A program made the position numbers and the translations under genes. Source: Bacteroidales bacterium (GTDB lineage Bacteria > Bacteroidota > Bacteroidia > Bacteroidales > VadinHA17). Taken from it: a DNA stretch of 6,643 nt. Of the stretch, positions 1 through 5,912 are shown piece after piece. The notes under the pieces were generated by a model. The model was not told where the DNA came from. It saw only the letters and a program-made list of their open reading frames with translations, and ran no database searches. The DNA lies in NCBI GenBank assembly GCA_013314865.1, contig JABUEV010000138.1:1-6643 (forward strand). The letters are read 5' to 3'. Numbering within the stretch: position 1 is the stretch's first letter; every line of letters starts with the position of its first letter.

Positions 1-92
1 ACAAGCTTTTTATCACGTGCTCTTTTTACAATTGAATGATTGAACGGACTTTCAAGAAGTTCCGGAAGTACTGTAAGAATGTCAATTCTCAT
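1..92 (-). CDS. trmD: tRNA (guanine-N1)-methyltransferase TrmD, N-terminal fragment
   Basis: This is the 5' end of a gene that leaves the window on the left; only about 30 codons are present. The translation begins MRIDILTVLPELLESPFNHS and continues IVKRARDKKL. This matches the N-terminus of TrmD, where a first beta strand of the SPOUT fold (RIDILTVLPELL) is followed by the S.ikRA...L helix seen in Bacteroidota members. TrmD makes m1G37 in tRNAs that read codons starting with C or G, using S-adenosylmethionine, and this prevents +1 frameshifting. The catalytic and knotted region lies outside the window and cannot be assessed. The ATG at 92-90 fits the family start exactly. The gene is divergent from the small cysteine-rich gene at 196. 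The identification rests on about 30 residues but the match is distinctive. Confidence 0.85.
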   Translation of the reverse strand, partial: MRIDILTVLPELLESPFNHSIVKRARDKKL

Positions 93-141
93 CTTTCTGG
101 TTTTTGTAAAATTAATAAGAATTTGATTCATTGACAGTCAT

Positions 142-170
142 TTGTCAGTAACTGAAGTTTTTTATCTTTA
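142..170 (+). promoter_or_regulatory. Putative Bacteroidota-type promoter for the cysteine-cluster gene
   Basis: TTG at 142-144 (within TTTG) and TATCTTTA at 163-170 are separated by 18 nt. This resembles the Bacteroidota primary sigma factor pattern TTG-N19-TAnnTTTG, with one mismatch in the last base of the -7 box. Transcription would start near 177, leaving a leader of about 20 nt before the ATG at 196. A short inverted repeat, TGACA (132-136) and TGTCA (143-147), overlaps the -33 element and could bind a regulator, but it is too short to weigh much. Confidence 0.4.
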
Positions 171-195
171 TGGAGAATAATCATAAATCTCTTTT

Positions 196-438
196 ATGGA
201 TTGCCGATCCGGATGTGGAGCCTGCTGCATCGCCCTGTCTATATCTTCTCCTATTCCGGGAATGCCGCAAGGCAAACCTTCAGGAGTAAGGTGCATACAT
301 CTCATGGATGATTACAGATGTGCTCTTTACGGTGATCCGTCAAGGCCAAAGGTTTGTTCTGACTTCCGTGCAGATCCCGAATTCTGTGGCAGTAGCCGGG
401 ATGAAGCCCTGAGAATTTTGTATTCTTTGTCTGAATAA
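196..438 (+). CDS. YkgJ-type cysteine cluster protein, 80 aa
   Basis: This small soluble protein has eight cysteines at residues 3, 7, 10, 11, 33, 42, 54 and 64. The opening CRSGCGACC is the signature of the YkgJ / UPF0153 family, annotated as a putative zinc- or iron-chelating domain. The following spacing (RCIHL, RCALYGDPSRPKVCSDF) is also typical: the family usually has a C..L....C.iY..RP..C..F pattern after the first cluster. At 80 residues it is a normal minimal single-domain member. No signal peptide or membrane segment is visible, so it is probably cytoplasmic. The ATG at 196 is the only reasonable start, because an in-frame TAA lies at 184-186 and the first cysteine is residue 3. No clear SD precedes it. 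The biochemical function of the family is not established, and the neighbours do not suggest one. It appears monocistronic, with its own promoter and a convergent gene downstream. Confidence 0.85.
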   Translation: MDCRSGCGACCIALSISSPIPGMPQGKPSGVRCIHLMDDYRCALYGDPSRPKVCSDFRADPEFCGSSRDEALRILYSLSE

Positions 439-462
439 AAGCCTTTACTTTAACCTGATTAA

Positions 463-476
463 TTCATTTAAATGAA
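463..476. repeat. 14-bp perfect AT-rich palindrome between convergent genes
   Basis: TTCATTTAAATGAA is a perfect palindrome in the 62-nt gap between the ends of the cysteine-cluster gene and the amidohydrolase gene. As RNA it could form only a 5-bp AT-rich stem with a TTAA loop and no adjoining T-run, so it is a poor terminator candidate. No better terminator is visible in this gap. It could be a weak bidirectional 3' structure or chance in AT-rich sequence. Confidence 0.3.
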
Positions 477-500
477 AACTGATTTTGTCCGGAAGATCAA

Positions 501-2192
501 TTATTTTCCTGACTGATAGACTATTTTGCCTCCTGTAATTGTATAATCCACCCTTGTTTTCATTATCTGTTCCTCCGGTATTGTCAGCAAATCCTTGTCA
601 AGTATTACAATATCAGCAAGATATCCCTTTCTGAGCATTCCTTTTCTGTTTTCCATAAACTGCGCATACGCTGATCCGATTGTATAGAGCCTGATAGCTT
701 CTTCCATGGTAAGCTTCTCTTCCGGAAACCATCCCTCGCCTTCTTCCCCGAGCCTGTCTTTGCGTGTGACAGCTGCATATAAGCCTTCCATCGGATTAAG
801 AGGTTCCACCTGGTAATCAGTTCCAAAGGCAATCTCGGCGCCTGCATTAAGAAGACTTCGCCAGGCATAAGCTCCTTTGGATCTTTCAGTCCCGATGCGT
901 TTTTCACAAAATCTTTTGTCGGAGATGCAGTGAGTAGGCTGCATGGATGCCACAACACCAAGGTCTGCAAATCTTGGCATATCATCCTGAATTAATGTCT
1001 GGGCATGCTCAATACGGTGCCTGCTGTTACGCTTGCCATTCAACTGCTGAGCTTTTTCAAATGCATTGAGAGTCCAGTTATTTCCCTTGTCGCCGATAGC
1101 ATGAACACCGATCTGAAATCCCATTTTATCAGCAGCAATAACTTTCCGTTCAAATTCCTCATAAGGCATCATTGCAAGTCCAGATGATTCAGGATTATCA
1201 GCAAAAGGTTTGAACATCAGTGCAGTGCCCGACCCGATAGTTCCGTCGATAAATTCTTTCAGATAGCCAAATCTGATCCAGTTCCCTTCGCGGGGATATT
1301 TCTCAGCAAGCCTTAAATATTCTTTTAGTCTGATTGTATCTCCGGTCAGCGACTGTCCTATGTCTATCCTTGATGTCAGTAATCCCTCATTCATTAATTT
1401 TTCATAGACTGTAAAGTCAGCATCTCCTGGAATCTGAATGCTTGTGACGCCATACTCTCTTGCTTCCTTCAAAGCAAGCAGATAACCCTGCCAGGTTATC
1501 TCTTTTTGTTCCTCCGGGGTTCTTTGACTTGTGACAGCGCCTGTCCTTATCAGGCTCATTGCATTCTCTTTAAGAATACCTGTAGGTTCGCCTGTAACGG
1601 GGTCTTTTTGAATTTCTCCTCCGGGAGGATCAGGTGTGCTGGCAGTGATGCCCGATCTGGTGAGAACGTAACTGTTCACCAGCACTGAGTGACCGTCAGC
1701 ACGGCTCAGAACTACAGGGTTTTCCGGCGAAACCCGATCAATCAGATCCTTTGAAGGCCATTTCCTGTCAAAAAACATTTCATGCTCCCAGTGTCCTCCG
1801 CGTATCAGCTCACCGGGCCTTGATTTGGAAACCTTCTCCCTTACTTTTTCAGTGATAACCGAAGGATCGGTGGTATATCTTAATTCTATATAATCAGGAT
1901 CAAGCGGCCCAAAATGGATATGAGCATCATAGAAGCCCGGTATTACGAGCCGGCCCTTTGCATCAATGACAATAGTGCTTCCATCTTTAATTAACGATCT
2001 GATTTTCCTGGTGGTTCCGACAGCTATAATCTTTTCACCCTTAACTGCCAAAGCTTCTGTATAGGGGCTTTTCTTATCGTTGGTGAAAAGCTTTCCGTTT
2101 ATTATTACCAGATCAGCTTTCCCGTTTCCGGCTCCGGTACATGATATTGCCATAAATATTAGTAAAAGAGATTTAATTATCATTCTGTACAT
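501..2192 (-). CDS. YtcJ-like metal-dependent amidohydrolase, predicted lipoprotein, 563 aa
   Basis: This is an amidohydrolase-superfamily enzyme of the amidohydrolase_3 / YtcJ group, which includes N-substituted formamide deformylase. Seen in the protein: an N-terminal hydrophobic segment (about residues 5-16) running into a lipobox MAIS-C with Cys18; a small beta-sandwich start (LVIINGKLFTND); and the metal motif DAHIH (H91, H93). A YLKEFIDGTIGSGTA stretch follows (K312 is at the place of the family's K..DG motif), then VHAIGD (H364), HRIEHAQ (H396) and FGTDY (D459). The full ligand set is therefore present and the enzyme should be active. The C-terminus (KGYLADIVILDKDLL) closes the sandwich. 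The 563-residue length is usual for the group. The lipobox implies envelope anchoring. The residues after Cys18 (TGAGNGK) lack acidic residues, so surface export is not suggested. The natural substrate cannot be read from sequence. The gene stands alone, convergent to the cysteine-cluster gene and divergent from dapB. The start is the first ATG; a second ATG three codons later would also leave a workable signal. Confidence 0.88.
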   Translation of the reverse strand: MYRMIIKSLLLIFMAISCTGAGNGKADLVIINGKLFTNDKKSPYTEALAVKGEKIIAVGTTRKIRSLIKDGSTIVIDAKGRLVIPGFYDAHIHFGPLDPDYIELRYTTDPSVITEKVREKVSKSRPGELIRGGHWEHEMFFDRKWPSKDLIDRVSPENPVVLSRADGHSVLVNSYVLTRSGITASTPDPPGGEIQKDPVTGEPTGILKENAMSLIRTGAVTSQRTPEEQKEITWQGYLLALKEAREYGVTSIQIPGDADFTVYEKLMNEGLLTSRIDIGQSLTGDTIRLKEYLRLAEKYPREGNWIRFGYLKEFIDGTIGSGTALMFKPFADNPESSGLAMMPYEEFERKVIAADKMGFQIGVHAIGDKGNNWTLNAFEKAQQLNGKRNSRHRIEHAQTLIQDDMPRFADLGVVASMQPTHCISDKRFCEKRIGTERSKGAYAWRSLLNAGAEIAFGTDYQVEPLNPMEGLYAAVTRKDRLGEEGEGWFPEEKLTMEEAIRLYTIGSAYAQFMENRKGMLRKGYLADIVILDKDLLTIPEEQIMKTRVDYTITGGKIVYQSGK

Positions 2193-2228
2193 CTTTAGTA
2201 TATGTTACATTAAAAACGTTTATGCATT

Positions 2229-2236
2229 CAAAAGTA
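2229..2236 (-). promoter_or_regulatory. Putative -7 promoter element of the amidohydrolase gene
   Basis: On the minus strand this reads TACTTTTG, an exact match to the Bacteroidota -7 consensus TAnnTTTG. It lies 36 nt upstream of the ATG, so a transcript would have a leader of about 30 nt. No TTG was found at the normal 19-21 nt spacing for a -33 element, so the call depends on the -7 box and its position alone. Confidence 0.4.
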
Positions 2237-2359
2237 TAGTTAGGATAACCAGCCCTTCAGGGAGTCAATTATTATTTATGCAAGTAAAGCAAAAGACAAA
2301 ATTCCCTTCCTCCCAAAATGCTTATTTCCTGCAATTTTATTCAAAAAAGTAAAACATAG

Positions 2360-2410
2360 CTGAATAAATTAACTTCTTCTTAAGAAATTTTGTGATTTAA
2401 ATTATTCAGG
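2360..2410. repeat. Nested inverted repeats upstream of dapB
   Basis: CTGAATAAATT (2360-2370) and AATTATTCAGG (2400-2410) form an imperfect inverted repeat with one base inserted on one side. Near their centre, TTCTTAAGAA (2377-2386) is a perfect 10-bp palindrome. This lies in the 258-nt divergent region, 40-90 nt before the dapB ATG, where an operator would be placed. AT-rich intergenic DNA yields such repeats by chance, so function is only a possibility. The rest of 2193-2450 shows no ORF or RNA gene that I can support. A weak -7-like TATTTTCG lies at 2427-2434, with no matching -33. Confidence 0.3.
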
Positions 2411-2450
2411 GCTGTTTTAAATAATCTATTTTCGCAAAAAAAAGAATTAT

Positions 2451-3167
2451 ATGAACATAGCTATAATAGGTTACGGGCGTATGGGACATGAGGTTGAATC
2501 CATAGCCATGGAAAGAGGTCATACAGTAAATCTCATAATTGACATAAACAATGTTTCAGATCTCAACAGGGAAAATCTCGGGAAAGTGGATGTGGCAATT
2601 GAATTTTCATCTCCCTCAACTGCATTCAGCAATGTCTCAGCATGCCTAAATGAGGGGGTGCCTGTTGTTTCCGGCACCACAGGCTGGCTTAATGACCTGG
2701 AGAAGGCAAAAGAGCTATGCCTGAGGAAGGGAACATCATTTATCCATTCAACGAATTTCAGCATAGGTGTGAACATTCTTTTCAGGCTTAACTCAGAGCT
2801 GGCAAAACTGGCAGGAAAGCATGGTGAATACCAGGTACTGATTGAAGAGATACACCACACAAGGAAACTTGATGCCCCCAGCGGCACGGCAATAACCCTT
2901 GCAAACGGCATCGTTGAAAATTCGGATAAATTAATAGGTTGGGTTTTTGAGAAAGATAAAAAAGAAGGTTACATCCCTGTCAGGTCTGTTCGTGAGGGTA
3001 ATGTTCCCGGTACCCATATCATTTCATGGGAATCTGAAAGCGATATTATAAGTATCAGACACGAGGCAAAAAACAGGAAAGGTTTTGCCCTTGGAGCCGT
3101 TGTAGCAGCAGAATTTATTTATAACAGGAAGGGAGTATTTACCATGGAGGATGTGCTGGGATTCTGA
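2451..3167 (+). CDS. dapB: 4-hydroxy-tetrahydrodipicolinate reductase DapB, 238 aa
   Basis: DapB reduces 4-hydroxy-tetrahydrodipicolinate to tetrahydrodipicolinate with NAD(P)H in the cytoplasmic diaminopimelate/lysine pathway, which supplies peptidoglycan cross-links. The N-terminal Rossmann fold shows the nucleotide loop GYGRMG (residues 7-12). EFSSPST (51-57) and SGTTGW (74-79) follow. The substrate and catalytic segment is EEIHHTRKLDAPSGTA (132-147), with H135 and K139 equivalent to the catalytic His and Lys of the E. coli enzyme. REGNVPGTH (181-189) and the closing ISIRHEAKNRKGFALGAV segment are also conserved. At 238 residues it is shorter than E. coli DapB (about 270), which is usual for Bacteroidota. 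The ATG at 2451 places MNIAIIGYG at the normal start of the fold; the upstream sequence is A-rich with no SD, as is common in this phylum. lepB follows after 43 nt on the same strand, a neighbour pair often seen in Bacteroidota, so co-transcription is likely. Confidence 0.97.
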   Translation: MNIAIIGYGRMGHEVESIAMERGHTVNLIIDINNVSDLNRENLGKVDVAIEFSSPSTAFSNVSACLNEGVPVVSGTTGWLNDLEKAKELCLRKGTSFIHSTNFSIGVNILFRLNSELAKLAGKHGEYQVLIEEIHHTRKLDAPSGTAITLANGIVENSDKLIGWVFEKDKKEGYIPVRSVREGNVPGTHIISWESESDIISIRHEAKNRKGFALGAVVAAEFIYNRKGVFTMEDVLGF

Positions 3168-3177
3168 TTATTATTTA

Positions 3178-3185
3178 TACTTTTG
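3178..3185 (+). promoter_or_regulatory. Possible internal promoter -7 box before lepB
   Basis: TACTTTTG in the dapB-lepB gap matches the TAnnTTTG consensus exactly and is the same octamer found before the amidohydrolase gene. Its distance to the lepB ATG (25 nt) would give a leader of under 20 nt. No TTG lies at the expected -33 spacing, which would fall in the dapB coding end. It may allow some independent lepB transcription, but AT-rich sequence makes chance matches common. Confidence 0.27.
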
Positions 3186-3210
3186 CCTGTCAATTATTTA
3201 ATTAATTCAG

Positions 3211-4599
3211 ATGGATAAAATACTGACCAGGAAACATATATCGTTTGCCATTGCTGCTGTTATTTACCTGCTTGTAGTAATATGGATCGGCAATTACTGG
3301 TTTCTGATTGGCCTTGCACTGATATATGATATTTATGTTTCAGAGAAGGTCAACTGGACCTTCTGGAAAAAGCGCAATGTAAAAAACAGCGCATTAGTCG
3401 AATGGCTTGATGCGCTTATTTTTGCTGTTATTGCTGTAACACTGATAAATATTTTTCTTTTCCAGAACTACAGGATTCCTACGGGGTCAATGGAAAAGTC
3501 TTTGCTGATAGGCGATCATCTTTTTGTAAGCAAAATAGCCTACGGGCCAAGGATGCCTAATACTCCGATTGCTTTTCCTTTCACCCAGCACACAATGCCG
3601 ATAACCAAAGGCAAATCATGGTCTGATTTAATTCACTGGCCCTATAAAAGACTTGCAGGATTTGGCAAGGTAAAACGTAACGATCCTGTAGTATTCAATT
3701 TCCCGGCAGGGGATACTGTTGTTATTCAGGAGCAGGCGACAAGCTACTATGAAATAGTACGAAGAAGGGCCAGGGAAATGAAACAGCTCGACAGTTACGG
3801 CAGTTCAGAGCCACAAACCATGGATTTTTACCTTAAAGCTGCAAGGAAGGAGATATGGGACAGGTTTGACATTATCTACCGGCCGGTTGACAGAAGGGAT
3901 AATTATGTGAAAAGATGCATTGCCCTGCCGGGTGACACTGTTCTGATAAAAAACTCAAAGGTTTTTGTAAACGGTGAACCCTTCCCTGAGAATGAGACAC
4001 AGCAAACCACATATATAGTAACTACAAACGGTACCACAATAAACCCGAGAGCTTTTGAAAGACTGAACATCTCAAAGTCGGACCAGACAATGGTTTCAGG
4101 ATCTGCATACGTGATGCCTCTTACGAAAAAAAATGCAGAAGCAATCTCAAAATTTACCAATGTTGTTTCAGTGATACCGTTATATTCAAGAGAGGGTGAA
4201 TTTGCACCGCATATTTTTCCTTACAGCCGCGCTTACAGCTGGAATGAGGATAATTTCGGTCCTTTGTGGATTCCTTCAAAAGGCTCGACTGTCAGACTCG
4301 ACACTTCAAACCTGTGCATCTATGAGAGGATAATTGATGTTTACGAAAACAATGATTTGCGTGTTGAGGGGAAAGATATTTACATTAACAATCAGAAGGC
4401 TGACAGTTATACTTTCAGGATGGATTATTACTGGATGATGGGTGATAACCGCCACAACTCAGCTGACTCAAGGTACTGGGGGTTTGTTCCTGAAGATCAC
4501 ATAGTCGGTAAACCAAAGTTTATCTGGCTTTCGGTCGACAAGGAAGCAACCGGCCTGAAGAAAATCAGGTTAAGCAGAATATTCATGAGAATAAAATAA
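3211..4599 (+). CDS. lepB: Signal peptidase I LepB, Bacteroidota long form, 462 aa
   Basis: LepB is the membrane serine protease (family S26) that removes signal peptides from exported preproteins on the outer face of the inner membrane. Hydrophobic segments lie near residues 10-27, 28-42 and 66-84. The last leads directly into the catalytic box YRIPTGSMEKSL, with nucleophile Ser93. Box C (VKRNDPVVFNFPAGD) lies at about 154-168. The general base sits in RRDNYVKRCIALPGD, with Lys234. Box E is MMGDNRHNSADSR (409-421), followed by WGFVPEDHIVGKPKFIWLS. All catalytic elements are intact. Ser93 and Lys234 are 141 residues apart against about 55 in E. coli LepB, because of an insertion near residues 170-225. 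A second large insertion fills about 260-400. This explains the length (E. coli 324 aa) and is characteristic of Bacteroidota homologues. The start is the first ATG, before a membrane segment. The gene follows dapB and is closed by a strong terminator. Many relatives carry a second lepB copy here; none is present in this window. Confidence 0.96.
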   Translation: MDKILTRKHISFAIAAVIYLLVVIWIGNYWFLIGLALIYDIYVSEKVNWTFWKKRNVKNSALVEWLDALIFAVIAVTLINIFLFQNYRIPTGSMEKSLLIGDHLFVSKIAYGPRMPNTPIAFPFTQHTMPITKGKSWSDLIHWPYKRLAGFGKVKRNDPVVFNFPAGDTVVIQEQATSYYEIVRRRAREMKQLDSYGSSEPQTMDFYLKAARKEIWDRFDIIYRPVDRRDNYVKRCIALPGDTVLIKNSKVFVNGEPFPENETQQTTYIVTTNGTTINPRAFERLNISKSDQTMVSGSAYVMPLTKKNAEAISKFTNVVSVIPLYSREGEFAPHIFPYSRAYSWNEDNFGPLWIPSKGSTVRLDTSNLCIYERIIDVYENNDLRVEGKDIYINNQKADSYTFRMDYYWMMGDNRHNSADSRYWGFVPEDHIVGKPKFIWLSVDKEATGLKKIRLSRIFMRIK

Positions 4600-4668
4600 C
4601 TCTTTAAGGCAGTCTGGATGACTGCCTTAAAGTTTTTACTCCTGTTACAGAAAATAAAGAGTTATTTT
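4593..4668. repeat. 14-bp perfect inverted repeat spanning both convergent stop codons
   Basis: AAAATAACTCTTTA at 4593-4606 is repeated as its exact reverse complement at 4655-4668. Each copy contains the end of a gene: the lepB final Lys codon and TAA on the left, and the rplT final Lys codon and TAA on the right. The arms flank the terminator hairpin and share 5 nt (4602-4606) with its left stem, so in a full-length transcript the outer pairing would compete with the base of the terminator stem. Nine outer base pairs (4593-4601 with 4660-4668) can coexist with the hairpin. Confidence 0.7.
4602..4637 (+). terminator. Intrinsic terminator of dapB-lepB, probably bidirectional
   Basis: A perfect 13-bp inverted repeat (CTTTAAGGCAGTC at 4602-4614 and its complement at 4620-4632) encloses the 5-nt loop TGGAT and is followed directly by TTTTT (4633-4637). 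It begins 3 nt after the lepB stop. Read on the minus strand, the same hairpin is followed by AGTTATTTTATT. That is less pure but T-rich, so it could also end the thrS-infC-rpmI-rplT transcript arriving from the right. Confidence 0.9.
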
Positions 4669-5006
4669 ACTTTTTCGACAATTGCTTTGAAAGCTTCAGG
4701 ATTGTTCATAGCCAGATCGGCGAGAGTCTTACGGTTCAGGGCAATCCCTTTCTTCTCAAGCTTACCCATGAATTCCGAATAGCTCATGTCATACTGACGA
4801 ACTCCGGCATTAATTCTTTGTATCCAAAGCGCCCTGAAAACGCCTTTCTTTTTTCTTCTGTCGCGGTATGCATACCCCAATCCTTTATCAAGAGTATTCT
4901 TTGCGACTGTGAAAACATTTTTTCTGGAGAGAAAATTTCCTTTTGTCTGTTTAAGGACCTTTTTTCTTCTGGCCCTTGATGCTACTGAATTTACTGAACG
5001 TGGCAT
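4662..5006 (-). CDS. rplT: 50S ribosomal protein L20 (bL20), 114 aa
   Basis: bL20 is an early-binding large-subunit protein needed for 50S assembly; it contacts 23S rRNA domain II. The sequence is full length and typical. A highly basic N-terminal extension ([21 protein letters not shown]) is followed by the [21 protein letters not shown] core, with its conserved arginines, and a globular C-terminal domain ([24 protein letters not shown]). It is the last gene of the thrS-infC-rpmI-rplT cluster, a widely conserved order. It starts at ATG after a 92-nt gap from rpmI that is predicted to be structured. bL20 represses its own operon in E. coli and Bacillus by binding mRNA structures that mimic its rRNA site, so control through nearby mRNA structure is plausible here but not shown. 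Confidence 0.98.
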   Translation of the reverse strand: MPRSVNSVASRARRKKVLKQTKGNFLSRKNVFTVAKNTLDKGLGYAYRDRRKKKGVFRALWIQRINAGVRQYDMSYSEFMGKLEKKGIALNRKTLADLAMNNPEAFKAIVEKVK

Positions 5007-5020
5007 AGTTAGTCATTTTT

Positions 5021-5067
5021 GAATGCAGGCGCTCCGCTTTTAATGGAAACTTGCCTGCTCTGCATTC
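5021..5067 (-). promoter_or_regulatory. Structured hairpin in the rpmI-rplT intergenic region
   Basis: Read on the minus strand, the upstream arm (5067-5053) and the downstream arm GCCTGCATTC (5030-5021) can form a 10-bp stem around a 22-nt loop. Because the upstream arm contains the repeat GCAGAGCAG, a 5-nt bulge can sit at either of two registers: GAATGCAG pairing with CTGCATTC, or GCAGGC pairing with GCCTGC. No T-run follows, so it is not a terminator. It ends 14 nt before the rplT ATG, inside the 92-nt gap. This position is compatible with a translational control element or an RNA processing site for rplT. I do not recognise it as a named leader family. Confidence 0.45.
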
Positions 5068-5098
5068 TGTTAGTACCTTGTGTTAAACTTATTATTAA

Positions 5099-5296
5099 TT
5101 ATTTCATTGCAAGAAGAAGCTTTACATTATCCTTGTCAGCTTTGTCAACAAGTCCAAAATATGTAAGGTTTCTTTTGCGTTTTGTTGATTTTTTTGTAAG
5201 GATATGGCTTTTAAATGCATGCTTCCTTCTGATCTTTCCTGTTCCGGTGAGAGTAAATCTCTTTTTTGCACCGGGATTTGTCTTCATCTTGGGCAT
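5099..5296 (-). CDS. rpmI: 50S ribosomal protein L35 (bL35), 65 aa
   Basis: This small, very basic large-subunit protein has the family hallmarks: [14 protein letters not shown] at the start, then [27 protein letters not shown], and the C-terminal LLLAMK region, shorter here than in some relatives. The 65-residue length is standard. It starts at ATG 15 nt after the infC stop, so the two are almost certainly on one transcript. It is followed by an unusually long, structured gap before rplT. Confidence 0.98.
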   Translation of the reverse strand: MPKMKTNPGAKKRFTLTGTGKIRRKHAFKSHILTKKSTKRKRNLTYFGLVDKADKDNVKLLLAMK

Positions 5297-5311
5297 TTCT
5301 GTAATTTTAAA

Positions 5312-5863
5312 TTATTTCTTTTTCTTTGGTGAAATTGAAATTATCATTCTTTTTCCTTCGAGTCTCGGGAGCTGTTCTACTTTGCCATATTCTTCAAGGT
5401 CGTTTGCAAAACGAAGCAGGAGTACTTCACCTTGCTCCTTAAACAGTATCGACCGTCCCTTAAAGAACACATAGGCTCTTACCTTGGCTCCCTCCTCAAG
5501 AAACTTTATTGCGTGTTTCAGTTTAAAATTATAGTCGTGATCATCAGTATTCGGACCAAATCTGATCTCCTTCACAACAATCTTTGCCGCCTTGGCTTTA
5601 ATTTCTTTTTGTTTCTTTTTCTGCTGATACAGAAATTTCTGATAATCAATTATTTTACAAACTGGCGGATCTGAATTCGGCGAAATTTCAACCAGATCAA
5701 GCTCCATACTGTCAGCCAGCCTGAGAGCATCCTGTAAACTTAGAATCTGCGTTTCAATTCCTTCTCCTACAACTCTGACCACTTTAGCAGTGATTCTGTT
5801 ATTAATCTTGTGAGCCGGTGCGTTCAAACTACTGTTGTGGCTCTGCTTTACTGGTCCGGTAAT
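5312..5863 (-). CDS. infC: Translation initiation factor IF-3, probable ATT start, 183 aa
   Basis: IF-3 binds the 30S subunit, keeps subunits apart and checks start codon-initiator tRNA pairing. The N-domain ([17 protein letters not shown], then [36 protein letters not shown]) carries the family signature. A lysine-rich linker helix ([12 protein letters not shown]) leads to the C-domain ([26 protein letters not shown], then [13 protein letters not shown]). The frame opens after a TAG at 5878-5876 and has no ATG before the conserved core. The possible starts are ATT at 5863 or TTG at 5827. ATT is preferred because AGGAGG lies 8 nt upstream (5877-5872); the TTG has no such site. The ATT start adds 12 residues and gives 183 aa, close to E. 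coli IF-3 (180), which also starts at AUU. The gene follows thrS by 49 nt and precedes rpmI by 15 nt. Autoregulation by start-codon discrimination, known in E. coli, is likely by analogy. Confidence 0.93.
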   Translation of the reverse strand: MTGPVKQSHNSSLNAPAHKINNRITAKVVRVVGEGIETQILSLQDALRLADSMELDLVEISPNSDPPVCKIIDYQKFLYQQKKKQKEIKAKAAKIVVKEIRFGPNTDDHDYNFKLKHAIKFLEEGAKVRAYVFFKGRSILFKEQGEVLLLRFANDLEEYGKVEQLPRLEGKRMIISISPKKKK

Positions 5864-5871
5864 AGCTGGGT

Positions 5872-5877
5872 CCTCCT
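5872..5877 (-). promoter_or_regulatory. Strong Shine-Dalgarno site that sets the infC start
   Basis: On the minus strand AGGAGG is followed after 8 nt by ATT, the proposed infC start codon. The site overlaps the in-frame TAG (5878-5876) that bounds the reading frame. No other gene start in this window has a comparable site, in keeping with the low SD use of Bacteroidota, so its presence here stands out. Confidence 0.75.
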
Positions 5878-5912
5878 ATCTTTTGTTAATACTAAAAATT
5901 ACTTATTCTCAA

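Noticed and set aside
605..985. 126-aa minus-strand ORF inside the amidohydrolase gene
   Set aside because: It is an alternate-frame shadow of a gene with clear catalytic motifs and has no recognisable domain.
2080..2352. 90-aa plus-strand ORF spanning the amidohydrolase start and the intergenic region
   Set aside because: It is mostly antisense to the amidohydrolase signal peptide region, has AT-rich low-information content, and shows no family features.
2519..2911. 130-aa ORF antisense to dapB
   Set aside because: It lies wholly opposite a strongly conserved dapB and has no supporting features.
5021..5067. Terminator between rpmI and rplT
   Set aside because: The stem is present, but it is followed by A-rich sequence on the coding strand, with no T-run.
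5019..5474. 151-aa plus-strand ORF antisense to rpmI and infC
   Set aside because: It overlaps two certain ribosomal and translation genes on the other strand. Its hydrophobic composition is the expected antisense reading of lysine-rich genes, and no family features were seen.
5312..5827. infC starting at TTG 5827
   Set aside because: No ribosome binding site precedes it. The ATT 12 codons upstream has AGGAGG at ideal spacing and gives a normal IF-3 length.
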